From Myxococcales bacterium (GTDB lineage: Bacteria; Myxococcota_A; Bradymonadia; UBA7976; UBA1532), in contig JACKDN010000009.1 in NCBI GenBank assembly GCA_020633465.1, forward strand, positions 256,473-320,472: a DNA stretch of 64,000 bases, in the 5' to 3' direction. Below are positions 47,501 to 54,084 of this stretch, piece after piece (position 1 is the first letter of the stretch; every line of letters begins with the position of its first letter). The position numbers were made by a program, and so were the translations under genes. Under the pieces are notes generated by a model. The model worked only from the letters and a program-made list of their open reading frames with translations. It did not search any database and was not told the origin of the DNA.

Positions 47501-47532
47501 GCGGCCGAGGCGAGGACGACGTGTGCGCGCAT
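38527..47532 (-). CDS. Giant 3001-residue multi-domain surface lipoprotein
   Basis: A very large exported lipoprotein; the leader ends LAALAGC (Cys19). Residues about 40-940 hold many carboxypeptidase-regulatory-like (Cna-B/PEGA-type) beta domains, each with a pattern like GTFLFPDVPPGDYTLRITR and a GR-VQG start. About 1000-1950 are Ig-like or FN3-like domains with recurring GEVRDAAGR, TFQVDREAP and VDGAGN motifs. About 2080-2810 look like a propeller with HVAS, HIAYYHP and HLFYSES strands. A thrombospondin type 3 unit (DADADGVPDAEDNCP) is near 2830, and a PPC-like C-terminal domain spans about 2880-3001. The start ATG 47532 has GGGAG upstream. No enzyme motif is seen. It is probably an adhesin or sheath component. 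Its stop is five bases from the convergent frameshifted gene. Confidence 0.88.
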   Translation of the reverse strand: MRAHVVLASAAVLAALAGCEDVPATNPFDPATPVSQQAQARLEGTVTLPDGFGASNLAEGRVDLVDGAGEIALTGGVAEGTFLFEAVNAGAYLVRVVVPGLVVAERPVQVFRGETTRLPPIALEAPGTEDPDALFVVGVAQLEGAPQGGHQGIYVEVQETPYNALTARDGTFRVQAPPGERTVAVSFPGYGLQTVSVVVQPDTPELTLPEPIVLNGQPGRVQGRVRLQPGFEDPAQLMAADVALFAGEGDGEALQRTNPSADGAFVFADVPPGEYEVRVTAMGFFDEVRRADVAPGGTDDLALITLFSNVDQAPGSITGVARLQGRADDAHGGVLVKAVNQPYLTETEPDGSFTLRVPEGAYTLRLSRPGYGPAVTERLIVGPGASVPLADPVVLVALPGRVQGGVVLPFGEADSLPQVEVTLADDDPETVDATTNPRREDGTFLFPDVPPGDYTLRITRDRFVPYERPVTVTPEASVDVGSVELQPVPQTATISGVAQRQGRQGHGGIRVDLVGAPNTTTTNAEGRFELVVPVSAEGYDLVFTADGYNSARLEGLAGLGPDAMFELDEVVVLTAQPGRVHGFVELQPTADGGFDPSWVEDVVVTLIEAELEVPDGAPAPERTVSPDGEGRFVFENVAPGSYGVTFARQGFRERFSAATVGVGQSVFIGRVSLVPELGSPDAQPSYIQGVARLECDGECDHGGIRVESSAGGFAALTTRTGAYRLQVVESDYTLRFSREGYRTVVPAEVIRVAEGETAPGPGNVILAIDPGSVSGVVLGLPPQGAAAPLGGAQVAVYEITPDGEALRGEVTTVDDGAFVIGGLRGGAYTLRITAPGRAPHSEQVAVAPGLNTGLGNRTVDLLRGGLTGAFPRADGAQTGGVTVLVRGAPGEAALQNFTWVAVTDPANDRYRLDGLPVGRYEVTAAAPGYRTEVLAEPIAVLAEALAQASGTLAPRRNGLDAPPVTRNPLIVTLTADEDNTFGRVWHGGQQAPAFRPLPADGAVQLMLPRDGTHRIFAEVANAAFTDDDPSNDVLAAVSPTLSATVLLDETPPDLTAVTDRPAVGAEPGWVALPDPALVEVYAADPAPASGLAFVRVSAPGMAPIQLPYSARVQVPLPEAGDWPLTITVVDGAGNSVTAPQPVVVHADAAPPEDVALALAGPARVPGLSGRVRVSATDPDGAPLWFRVRDAEAPAGPFLPLAGGVATVDVALHGGDDGERTVVGEVRDAAGRTVALNQVTFQVDREAPPPSGLVVRDGQTVVPPGGLTNARAVDIEVQAQGAGEPTTARLVGRPDLTCAINLGLAPPRCTLAGVDLAAQTGIVGLAVELVDAVGNRSAPFEARFTIDRAPPEIAGVNHIPAPGADVGYVARNTAAALEVLAFDAAPGTGLVSIEVEQDGAPQPTVPYAPRVERVLDVAGEHTFRFRVVDGAGNRSDPTTLVLHVDGATPVVQPLVALQGRTRTASTTVTVLVDAADPDGSPLSYRVADESTPLGAFLPLDATPHRHLVALREGADGDRTVRGEVRDAAGHVEPLPAVTFQLDRQAQAPTAVDVLDDEGQPLAPGATVRLPGEDNVRLVDVRVQVNGAAEPLTAYHAASGERCTVDLNAGPPACTLRDIAIPARDGSVQTALIGVHLVDDAGNESSTVTAVVVNDLEPPGRITASLQEGPIVNDVDVVLAIEADRATQYALSGDITPVQRTPADFPLQLPLTLLGADGDKQIAITLSDDAGNTSTATVPVRLDRAPPSFDVALLQDGALLQGDPPRINEPLVTVRVTAAAGDPDCPDPRSCRLESRVALSPNFEGVPFRVYDQDTPLQLPPVSGLRRIYVQMRDPAGNASDPQAVGVQLEVEVDQQGPGVPGLRRHYISPRKIRLEITPPADPDLAYYVIERSLPDAQNAAWTPVRLHPAVADDEANAPLLACPVQDTTCGAETADCLRYPVAPGEVVLVEDRTVVPGISHLYRVRAVDDLGNSSAFSVPLSAGTPMNPPTFSYLHGGEDRRVQWRLPEGAFIVDRATYQQLDGDGTVLEEIAAPLGIGQFVLPPLPGGDILPVEAFQMQVANDDRSVMWASTVRGFGVARQPIEHAYDSGSYVKALGDEDGRIHVASIERGAERLTYTVYDPDGESRTWLVADPAANVVLDLMLRDGAPQVVTYDVRNGTAALVDLGDPAAPVVRDLGQICAEPGCISARIYADALYDAGGDLHIAYYHPVQRELRYGVWQRAGAPQFATVDASDYAGRDVHLVAIQGNVGAIYVDRPGAGQGRVVHHNLQIGRNAEKTALTGPFPLLDADRRGIIDIDEHSGTTRLTWREEHAVNGTTLHFATMRNPTLLTAQTVGQPVANVYAPQLVRLPDGRYVVIAATDQQGTDFLVRFEQNDDSQGFMDDGVVIGRFRSETLDAPHLAVATDTFDRPRIFVDDEPHGLTVFTLDRVLEDAAAEQDVALSPQGVYRGDSLAARVGGTGGYFMAYRDALYNLYLRSNNLSADQPFDGPATGGDNVGGGLALALVDRGSPTAYAYVLYVTGNAGSLYLKEMHPFTVNDPPELLEADTTFYGGNFAARSELRLVESGGNLHTAWIRDATKELVYWRRRPGISTVKRVYARADVGGTETVGRSVLTVLVDGDPHVLYSTITSAPGSDLRGRIVDVDLSDIDAPTTRTWTVDDDPVNLLDAAEGADGKLYVAYYADTRVYFGPFGGAPSLVTGRFELNTDGIRLRRGADGAIHLFYSESSRGLDGNYRHRVLYQRPLDGAAHTAVTLADVPGRSFIRYGLDVEPIDNGEFWVYFQAPNTDPQVGAVDGRVHRIKVRPGRAPDVSHVRVDSMAPLGEGADDADADGVPDAEDNCPGVWNPPLAGAEAEGQPPLCGPCAEDCAERTPAYFDLAQPDGGGGFVLEETTVGMGDDFVSACARGTAGSADVVVGLTAPRDGRYTLSTAGTRFDTVLSVRDGCDPITSAEVTCNDDDRDQSSRLSLDLQAGETVYVVVDGADPQADGRFFLRVDVPDRR

Positions 47533-47633
47533 GGCCCAACTCCCAGATGCGGGCGCACTATACAGACGTCCGCGCGATCTCTCTCGGCAGGGACCGCCGC
47601 GAGCCTGAGCCGGCCGACCCCGTCGGTGGCCGG

Positions 47634-47662
47634 TGGCCATCGCCGCGGGCGGCCGCTAAGGT
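47634..47662 (+). promoter_or_regulatory. Candidate promoter giving a leaderless HAD transcript
   Basis: TGGCCA (47634-47639, four of six) is followed after 17 bases by TAAGGT (47657-47662). The ATG at 47671 is only eight bases past the -10, so transcription would begin within about two bases of the start codon, and no ribosome site precedes it. Confidence 0.4.
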
Positions 47663-47670
47663 GCCCCGCC

Positions 47671-48333
47671 ATGAAGCCCTACCGGACCGTCCTCTTCGAC
47701 CTCGACGGCACCCTGCTCGACACCGTCGACATGATCGTCGCCTCGGTGCGCCACGCCCTCGCCGAGCACCTGCAGTACGATCCCGGGCGCGCGCTGGCCG
47801 TGGCCGGCATCGGCATGCCGCTCGTCGAGCAGCTGGGCGGCCACGCCACGCGGGCCGGCGCCCGGCTCGACGACGTGTTGATGGGGCGCCTGGTGCAGAG
47901 CTACCTGACCCACAACCACGCGGTGCACGACGAGGCGGTGCGCGCCTATCCGGGCGTCGAGGACGCCCTCGAGCAGCTGCGCCGGCGCGGGGCGCGGCTG
48001 GGCATCGTCACCAGCAAGGCGCGCGGCATCGCCGACCGCGGGCTGCGGCTGTGTCGCCTGCGGGACTACTTCGAGGTGCTGGTGGGCTCGGAGGACGTCG
48101 AGCGGCACAAGCCGGACCCCGCGCCGGTGTTCGAGGGCCTGCGCCGCATGGGCCTGCCGGTGCAGGGCACGGTCTTCGTCGGCGACTCGCCCTACGACGT
48201 GCGGGCCGGGCGCGCGGCGGGCGTGTCGACGGGGGCGGCGCTGTGGGGGCCCTTCCCGCGGGCCGATCTGGACGCCGAGCGGCCCACCTACGCGTTCAGC
48301 CGCGTCGCCGAGGTGCTGGCGCACGTGATCTGA
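47671..48333 (+). CDS. HAD-family phosphatase (phosphoglycolate phosphatase-like)
   Basis: A 220-residue haloacid dehalogenase hydrolase of the PpaX/Gph type. The nucleophile motif FDLDGTLLD (Asp10) starts near residue 9, motif II is IVTSKARG near 112, the Lys lies in ERHKPDPAPV, and the acidic motif VGDSPYD is at about 171-177. A helical cap (residues about 15-85) fits subclass I. Phosphoglycolate or pyrophosphate are typical substrates; sequence alone does not decide. It stands alone between the giant lipoprotein (divergent) and a convergent Pal-like gene. No Shine-Dalgarno is visible; see the leaderless promoter candidate. Confidence 0.93.
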   Translation: MKPYRTVLFDLDGTLLDTVDMIVASVRHALAEHLQYDPGRALAVAGIGMPLVEQLGGHATRAGARLDDVLMGRLVQSYLTHNHAVHDEAVRAYPGVEDALEQLRRRGARLGIVTSKARGIADRGLRLCRLRDYFEVLVGSEDVERHKPDPAPVFEGLRRMGLPVQGTVFVGDSPYDVRAGRAAGVSTGAALWGPFPRADLDAERPTYAFSRVAEVLAHVI

Positions 48334-48355
48334 TCGGGCTCGAGGGAAGGGGGGG

Positions 48356-48403
48356 GAGCGGGCGGGGCGCCGCGCGGAGGGATGGGCGCGGCCCCGCCCG
48401 CTC
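48356..48403. terminator. 13-bp perfect inverted repeat between convergent genes
   Basis: GAGCGGGCGGGGC (48356-48368) and GCCCCGCCCGCTC (48391-48403) are perfectly complementary around a 22-base loop, in the 87-base gap between the convergent HAD and Pal-like genes. It can fold from both strands and is a good bidirectional terminator candidate, although it lacks a T-tract. Confidence 0.55.
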
Positions 48404-48420
48404 GGGGAGTCGGACGCGGA

Positions 48421-48987
48421 TCAGCCCGCGGGATCGCTGCCGTCGTCGTAGCTGGACTCGGCCACCTCGGTGCCGGCGAACACCCGGAACTCGACGCGGC
48501 GGTCGCGGGCGGTCGCCGCGCGATCGGACGCGTTCACCGTGGCCCGCTCCTCACCGAACGAGATCACCTTCAGCTGCGCCGGGCCCACGCCCAGGTTGGC
48601 CAGCAGCTTCGCGACGGCGTTCGCCCGCCGCTCGCCGAGGGCCAGGTTGTACTCGGTGGTGCCGAAGTGATCCGCGTGGCCCTCCACCTCGACGCGCACG
48701 TTGGGGTACCTCGCCAGGATCGCGGCGTTCTCGGTCAGCAGGGCGCGGCTGTCGGCGTTGATGTCGGCACGATCGAAGCCGAAGTACACGCGCTCGAAGC
48801 GCGCGCGCAGCTGGGCCGCCACGGCCGCCGGGCCGGGCTCGAGCTCGCCCTGCGGCATCGGCTGCACAGCGGGCGGCGTGGCCGCCTGCGCCACCACCGG
48901 CTGCTGCTTCGCACCACACCCGACCAGCGCGCTCGACGCCAGCACGCACCCCAGCACCACACCCCGCACGGGACGACGCTCGATCAT
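48421..48987 (-). CDS. Pal-like peptidoglycan-associated lipoprotein (OmpA domain)
   Basis: A 188-residue outer-membrane lipoprotein. The leader ends ALVGC (Cys24). A short flexible linker leads to an OmpA/Pal domain (about residues 68-170) with VYFGFDRADINADS, VRVEVEGHADHFGTTEYNLALGERRA and RRVEFRVF, which bind the peptidoglycan diaminopimelate group. It resembles Pal of the Tol-Pal system, but tolB and tolQRA are not adjacent, so it is an orphan paralogue or a stray pal gene. The ATG is at 48987; longer open frames upstream are shadow. It lies downstream of a small gene and a TonB receptor on the same strand. Confidence 0.9.
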   Translation of the reverse strand: MIERRPVRGVVLGCVLASSALVGCGAKQQPVVAQAATPPAVQPMPQGELEPGPAAVAAQLRARFERVYFGFDRADINADSRALLTENAAILARYPNVRVEVEGHADHFGTTEYNLALGERRANAVAKLLANLGVGPAQLKVISFGEERATVNASDRAATARDRRVEFRVFAGTEVAESSYDDGSDPAG

Positions 48988-49226
48988 GTTGATTCGACTC
49001 GGCTTTCTGTTGGACCTGTCGGTCCGGGAGAGGACGGCCCTCCGGGGGCCGCGCCGCCGGCGGGGTCGCCGCCGGGTACGGTCGGACCGCATTGCGACCG
49101 GCGTGCCAGCGCCGCGCGCGCGGCGGTCGGGCCTGCCGCGCGCGCGGCGCGGGGTCGCGCGGCGACCTCGGGCGTCTCGCCGCAGCCGGGGTGGGACGCT
49201 CGGGCGAATCGCCGCAGGGGGGTCGG

Positions 49227-49472
49227 TCACTGGCGCTCGCGCACGTGGCCCAGCGCGCGCAGCACGCGATCGAGCATGGGCTCGGGGCCGCCGTCCATGT
49301 TCTCGGACGTGGCCCGGGCCCGGGCGCGCGCGTCGAGCGCCCACTGCTCGAGCAGGGCCCGCCGGCGCTGCAGCGACAGCGAGTCGTCCTTGGCCAGCGC
49401 CTCGGGGGTCGAGTGCAGCGTCGTCGGATCGACGTCGGGCGTCGGGGCGCCGTCTTCCTTCTGAATCTCCAT
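49227..49472 (-). CDS. Small conserved hypothetical protein, 81 residues
   Basis: A compact, charged, helical cytoplasmic protein. The core STPEALAKDDSLSLQRRRAL, followed by a LEQWALDAR segment and a C-terminal LDRVLRALGHVRE helix, recalls an unnamed proteobacterial family of about 80 residues carrying a SPE-x-V-L...S-x-x-x-K-x-x-L-L-E-x-W pattern. No function is known to me. The ATG at 49472 has an excellent GAGGAGG site just upstream, which settles the start against longer frames. It lies 116 bases downstream of the receptor gene and 239 bases upstream of the Pal-like gene. Confidence 0.75.
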   Translation of the reverse strand: MEIQKEDGAPTPDVDPTTLHSTPEALAKDDSLSLQRRRALLEQWALDARARARATSENMDGGPEPMLDRVLRALGHVRERQ

Positions 49473-49588
49473 GTTGCCTCCTCGGCTCCGATTCGCTGGG
49501 GCAGGACTGCATCCAGCGTTCCGGCGCCGGGCGGCGCGGCGCGCGCGGATCCGCGGGGCACGCCGCCCCGCGCCGCTGGGGCGGCGGG

Positions 49589-51712
49589 TCAGAAGCGCAC
49601 GGTGAGATCGGCCCCGAAGGTGGCGGGCTCCTCCACCCAGGCCAGGCCGTCGCCCCAGGGCTGCGTGTGGCCGGGGTCGTACAGGTAGCGCGCGTTGTCG
49701 CCCAGCAGGGGCACGTCGGCCGCGCGGACGGCGACGGTGAGCCACGGATCGAGCGTCCACGCCGCCCGCGCGCCCAGCCGCGCCTGGCTCAGGTGCGCCC
49801 CCGCGTCGCGCGCGGCCTCGACCGTCGCCAGCGCCCGCGCGGTGCGGCGCACGGTGGTCAGCCCGTCGAAGGCGCCCTGCCGGCCCCACTCGGCGCGCAC
49901 GTCGACGTGCAGTGACAGCGTGCCCACCGGCAGTCCGAGCTGCGCGTCGGCCCACAGCCGCGTGGTCTGGTCGGGCACGTTGTTGGGCGCGTCGCCGGTG
50001 GCGGTCAGCGTGGCGTCGTCGTCCAGCGGGAAGGCGTAGTCGGCGTAGCTGACGCCCGAGCGCGTCCGACCCTCGGCCAGCGCGAAGTCGATCTGGGCCA
50101 CCAGCGCGTGGCTCGCGCCCACCCGCAGCGGGCCGCGGCGCCAGGCGGCCTCGACCTCGACGCCGGCCAGCCGCTGATCACCCACCTGCAGGATCTCGCG
50201 GTCGGTGAGCCACCCGGTGAGCCGTCCCTCGAGGCCCCACGAGGGCGCGGCGCCGGCGTAGGCGGCCTCGACGGCCCGCGCGCGGGCGCTGCGGCGGACG
50301 CCGTCCAGCCGGCGCTCGGCCGTGTCGGCCCGCAGGGCCTCGTGATAGCGCGCCTCGAGGGCGTGATCGGCGGTCAGCGCGTAGCGCAGATCGGCGCCCG
50401 GCGTGAACAGCCAGGCGGTGTTCGAGCGGCGCCGCACCTGGCCGCCCAGCCCCAGACCAAGCCCGGCCGCGAGCGTCGCCGCGGCGCGCAGGTGGGCGTC
50501 CACCGCGTGCTCGACGAAGCCCGTGCCCACCCGCAGGCCGCCCGGCGTGGTCCCGCTGACCTGGCCGGGTCGCGTGCCCACCGCCTCGCTGGTGGCCGGC
50601 CCCACGACAGGCCCCAGCCGCAGGCCGTCCTCGGCGCTGCGCCCCCAGGCCGACGTGAAGACGGTGCGCTCGTAGCCCGCGCCGCCCTCGACGCGCACGG
50701 CGCGGCGCACGCGCCAGGTCGCCTCGGCGCGGGCGTACAGCCGGTGCGCGGCGAAGCGCGCGTCGAAGGCGGTCAGGTCGTCCAGATCGCGCGTGCGCAG
50801 GTCGGGCGCGCGCTGGCGCACGTCCGTCGTGACGTAGCCGCCCTCGGCGCCCAGGGTCAGCCGATCGGTCAGGGCGCGGTGCCACGCCGCGGTGGCGGCC
50901 GCCTGCTGCGTGCGCGTCTCGGGCAGCGTGATGGCGAGGCCGTCGACCACCGCCCGGAAGGCGCCGTCGCCGGGCGCCAACGTGGCGCGGCCCGCGCGGA
51001 CGTAGCGCAGGCGCAGGATCAGATCGTCCAGCACCGCGACGGTCAGCTGGCCCTTCATCGGCGGCGGGCCGTCGGCGTCGGCGAAGGTGCGCGTCGGCGT
51101 GTTCGACCGGAAGCGCCCGGCGGGGCCCAGGTCGTCGCCGACGTACCCGCCCCCCTCGGCGTGGGTGGTGTAGATGCGCGCCGCGTCGTCGCCCGGGGTC
51201 ACCTGCACGGCGGCGAAGCCGAAGACGTCCACCGGGCCCAGATCGCGCGCGCCGTAGCGCGCCCAGGCGCCGGCCGCGTCGTAGGCGCTGGTGTAGGTCA
51301 GGCCCGCCGCGCCGCCGGGGGCCGTGGCCGCGTCGCGCGTGTACAGATCGATCGTGCCGCCGACCGCGTCGCCCGCGGTGACGGCGTCCGGGCCGCGCCG
51401 CACGACGACCCGCTCGAGATCCTCGAGCCGCCAGGCCATCAGCTCGAGCTGATCGCCGCCCCAGGCGCCGGACTCGACGCGTCGGCCGTCCACGCGCACC
51501 GCGTACAGCACCATGCGATCGTCGACGACGCCGCGCACGGCCAGCGTGGCGCCGCCCGGCGTGTGCAGCCAGGTCGCGCCGGGCACGTACAGCTCGATCA
51601 GGTCGAGCACTGTGCGGGCGGGCGTCGCGTCCAGGCGCGCGCGGTCGATCACCGTCGTCGCGCCGCGCGCCGGGGCGCCGACCAGCAGCAGCAGGAGCAG
51701 CAGGGCGCGCAT
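49589..51712 (-). CDS. TonB-dependent receptor-like outer membrane protein
   Basis: A 707-residue outer-membrane beta-barrel. A strong leader (MRALLLLLLLVGAPARG) precedes a plug domain (about residues 25-135: LDLIELYVPGATWL, LAVRGVVDDRMVLYAVRVDG, LEDLERVVVRRGPDAVTAGDAVGGTIDL). A long barrel with many alternating strands follows, ending in the aromatic ADLTVRF, typical for barrel insertion. No clear TonB box was found after the leader. The substrate is unknown (siderophore, cobalamin or glycan are usual). The 101-base gap to the divergent flavoenzyme contains the palindromic CGCGCG-N6-CGCGCG (51751-51768). Confidence 0.88.
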   Translation of the reverse strand: MRALLLLLLLVGAPARGATTVIDRARLDATPARTVLDLIELYVPGATWLHTPGGATLAVRGVVDDRMVLYAVRVDGRRVESGAWGGDQLELMAWRLEDLERVVVRRGPDAVTAGDAVGGTIDLYTRDAATAPGGAAGLTYTSAYDAAGAWARYGARDLGPVDVFGFAAVQVTPGDDAARIYTTHAEGGGYVGDDLGPAGRFRSNTPTRTFADADGPPPMKGQLTVAVLDDLILRLRYVRAGRATLAPGDGAFRAVVDGLAITLPETRTQQAAATAAWHRALTDRLTLGAEGGYVTTDVRQRAPDLRTRDLDDLTAFDARFAAHRLYARAEATWRVRRAVRVEGGAGYERTVFTSAWGRSAEDGLRLGPVVGPATSEAVGTRPGQVSGTTPGGLRVGTGFVEHAVDAHLRAAATLAAGLGLGLGGQVRRRSNTAWLFTPGADLRYALTADHALEARYHEALRADTAERRLDGVRRSARARAVEAAYAGAAPSWGLEGRLTGWLTDREILQVGDQRLAGVEVEAAWRRGPLRVGASHALVAQIDFALAEGRTRSGVSYADYAFPLDDDATLTATGDAPNNVPDQTTRLWADAQLGLPVGTLSLHVDVRAEWGRQGAFDGLTTVRRTARALATVEAARDAGAHLSQARLGARAAWTLDPWLTVAVRAADVPLLGDNARYLYDPGHTQPWGDGLAWVEEPATFGADLTVRF

Positions 51713-51813
51713 CGTCGCGCATTGCACCACCGGCCGCCCGCCGACGCCAGCGCGCGGTTGATCGCGCGACCGGCCTTTGCGACCGTGCGGCCACACGTCA
51801 CCGGGGGTGAGCG

Positions 51814-54084
51814 ATGCGCGTCGTGTGTGTGGGCGGTGGCCCGGGCGGCCTGTACCTGGCCGTGCTGCTGAAGCGCGCCGATCCGTCGCGCGAGGTGGTC
51901 GTGTACGAGCGCAACCCGCCCGACCGCACCTTCGGCTTCGGCGTCGTCTTCAGCGACGCCACGCTGGGCAACATCGAGGCGGCCGATCCCGAGACCTACG
52001 CGGCCATCGCCGCGCGCTTCAGCCACTGGGACGACATCGACGTGCACGTGCGCGGCGAGGTGTTCCGCTCGACGGGGCACGGGTTCGCGGGCATGGGCCG
52101 CCAGACGCTGCTCGAGGTGCTGCAGCGGCGCTGCGCGGCGCTCGGCGTCGAGGTGCACCACGAGACCGAGATCACCGACGCCGCCGAGGTGGGGCCGGCC
52201 GATCTCGTCGTCGCCTGCGACGGCCTGAACAGCCGCCTGCGCACGCAGTACGCCGAGCACTTCCAGCCGACGATCGACCCGCGCCCCAACCGCTTCATCT
52301 GGTTGGGCACGACGCGCCGCTTCCCCGCCTTCACCTTCGACTTCGTCGAGGACGCCCACGGGCTGTGGCGGCTGCACGCCTACAACTACGACCGCGATCA
52401 CAGCACGGTCATCGTCGAGACCACCGAGGACGCCTGGCGCAGCGCGGGCCTCGAGGACGCGGACGAGACCACCTCGGCGAAGTGGTGCGCGCAGCTCTTC
52501 GGCCACCACCTCGACGGCCACCCGCTGCTGACGCACAACGCCATCTGGCGGCAGTTCCCCACGGTGACCAACGCCCGCTGGTCGCACGGGAACGTGGTGC
52601 TGCTGGGCGACGCCGCCCACACGGCGCACTTCTCGATCGGGTCGGGCACGAAGCTGGCGATGGAGGACGCCATCGCGCTGGCGGCGGCGCTGGACAGCGA
52701 GGCGGACGTGCCCGCGGCGCTCGCGCGGTACGAGGCCGAGCGCCGCCCGGACGTCGAGAGCACGCAGCGCTCGGCCGCGGTCAGCCTGCGCTGGTTCGAA
52801 GAGACCGAGCGTTACTACCAGCACCTCGAGCCGCGCGCGTTCGTGTACTCGTTGCTGACCCGCTCGCTGCGCATCAACCACACCAACCTGCGCCTGCGCG
52901 ATCCGGCCTTCACGGACGCGACCGAGCGCTGGTTCGCGCGGCGGGCCGGCGTGGCGGTGCAGCCCGACCGGCCGCCCCCGCCGCCGATGTTCACGCCCTT
53001 CACGCTGCGCGACCTGACGCTGCAGAACCGCGTGGTCGTGTCGCCCATGTGCATGTACTCGGCCACCGACGGCACCGTGGGCGACTTCCACCTGGTGCAC
53101 CTGGGCGCGCGGGCCGACGGCGGGGCGGGCCTGGTGATGGCCGAGATGACCGACGTGAGCGCCGAGGGCCGCATCACGCTGGGCTGCGCGGGCCTGTACG
53201 ACGACGCGCACACGGCCGCGTGGGCGCGCATCGTGGACTACGTGCACGGCCACACCGGCGCGGCCATCGGCGTGCAGCTCGGGCACGCCGGGCGCAAGGG
53301 CGCGACGCGGCTGATGTGGGAGGGGATGGATCAGCCCCTGCCCGCCGACCGGGCCTGGCCGCTGCTGGCGCCCTCGCCGCTGCCCTACCTGCCCGACTCG
53401 CAGGTGCCGAAGCCGATGGACCGGGCCGACATGGATCACGTCGTCGCGCAGTTCGTCGCCGCGACGCGGCGCGCCGACGCGGCGGGCTTCGACCTGCTCG
53501 AGATCCACCTGGCGCACGGCTATCTGCTGGCGTCCTTCCTGTCGCCGATCACCAACCGCCGGACCGATCCCTACGGCGGCACGCTGAGCCGCCGCATGCG
53601 CTTCCCGATGGAGGTGTTCGAGGCGGCGCGCGCGGCCTGGCCGGCGCACAAGCCGATCAGCGCGCGCATCTCGGCCAGCGACTGGATGGAGGGGGGCACG
53701 ACGGCCGAGGACGCGGTGATCCTGGCGCGCGCGCTGAAGGCCGCGGGCTGCGATCTGGTGGACGTGTCGACGGGCCAGACCGATCCGGGGGCGCGGCCCG
53801 AGTACGGCCGGCTGTACCAGACGCCCTTCGCCGAGCGCGTGCGGCTCGAGGCCGACGTGCCGACGATGACCGTCGGCGGCATCAGCAGCTACGGCGACGT
53901 CAACGCCATCCTCGCCGCGGGCCGCGCCGACCTGTGCGCGCTGGCGCGGGTGCACCTGTTCGACCCCGCGTGGACCCGTCACGCCGCCTTCGAGCAGGGC
54001 TGGGCGCTGCCCTGGCGCCCGCAGTACCCCCTGGATCGCTACGTGCCGCGCGTCGAGTGGAGCCCGCGCGGCGCGGGCGGCTGA
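51814..54084 (+). CDS. 2-aminobenzoyl-CoA monooxygenase/reductase-like bifunctional flavoenzyme
   Basis: A 756-residue fusion. Residues 1 to about 380 are a UbiH-type FAD monooxygenase with GGGPGG at 7-12 and the GDAAHTAHFSIGSG motif from residue 265. Residues about 392-745 are an old-yellow-enzyme-type FMN domain starting MFTPFTLRDLTLQNRVVVSPMCMYS, with QLGHAGRKG and the HLAHGYLLASFLSP segment. This exact order is the hallmark of 2-aminobenzoyl-CoA monooxygenase/reductase and of salicylyl-CoA 5-hydroxylase/oxidoreductase, which hydroxylate and reduce an aromatic CoA ester without ring cleavage by dioxygenase. GGGGGTG precedes the ATG. Usual partners (CoA ligase, SDR, RidA, hydratase, dehydrogenase) are absent nearby, but four of them occur at 19438-22575. 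Confidence 0.9.
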   Translation: MRVVCVGGGPGGLYLAVLLKRADPSREVVVYERNPPDRTFGFGVVFSDATLGNIEAADPETYAAIAARFSHWDDIDVHVRGEVFRSTGHGFAGMGRQTLLEVLQRRCAALGVEVHHETEITDAAEVGPADLVVACDGLNSRLRTQYAEHFQPTIDPRPNRFIWLGTTRRFPAFTFDFVEDAHGLWRLHAYNYDRDHSTVIVETTEDAWRSAGLEDADETTSAKWCAQLFGHHLDGHPLLTHNAIWRQFPTVTNARWSHGNVVLLGDAAHTAHFSIGSGTKLAMEDAIALAAALDSEADVPAALARYEAERRPDVESTQRSAAVSLRWFEETERYYQHLEPRAFVYSLLTRSLRINHTNLRLRDPAFTDATERWFARRAGVAVQPDRPPPPPMFTPFTLRDLTLQNRVVVSPMCMYSATDGTVGDFHLVHLGARADGGAGLVMAEMTDVSAEGRITLGCAGLYDDAHTAAWARIVDYVHGHTGAAIGVQLGHAGRKGATRLMWEGMDQPLPADRAWPLLAPSPLPYLPDSQVPKPMDRADMDHVVAQFVAATRRADAAGFDLLEIHLAHGYLLASFLSPITNRRTDPYGGTLSRRMRFPMEVFEAARAAWPAHKPISARISASDWMEGGTTAEDAVILARALKAAGCDLVDVSTGQTDPGARPEYGRLYQTPFAERVRLEADVPTMTVGGISSYGDVNAILAAGRADLCALARVHLFDPAWTRHAAFEQGWALPWRPQYPLDRYVPRVEWSPRGAGG

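Noticed and set aside
38464..48333. A plus-strand open frame of about 3289 codons antisense to the giant lipoprotein and in frame with the HAD gene
   Set aside because: Composition is Gly/Ala/Val/His/Arg-rich without domain signatures, as expected from the mirror of a GC-rich gene. Only its last part (from 47671) is a real gene.
51751..51768. CGCGCG-N6-CGCGCG palindrome between the TonB receptor and the flavoenzyme genes as a regulator site
   Set aside because: Such CG runs are expected by chance in this base composition, and no adjacent regulator gene supports it.
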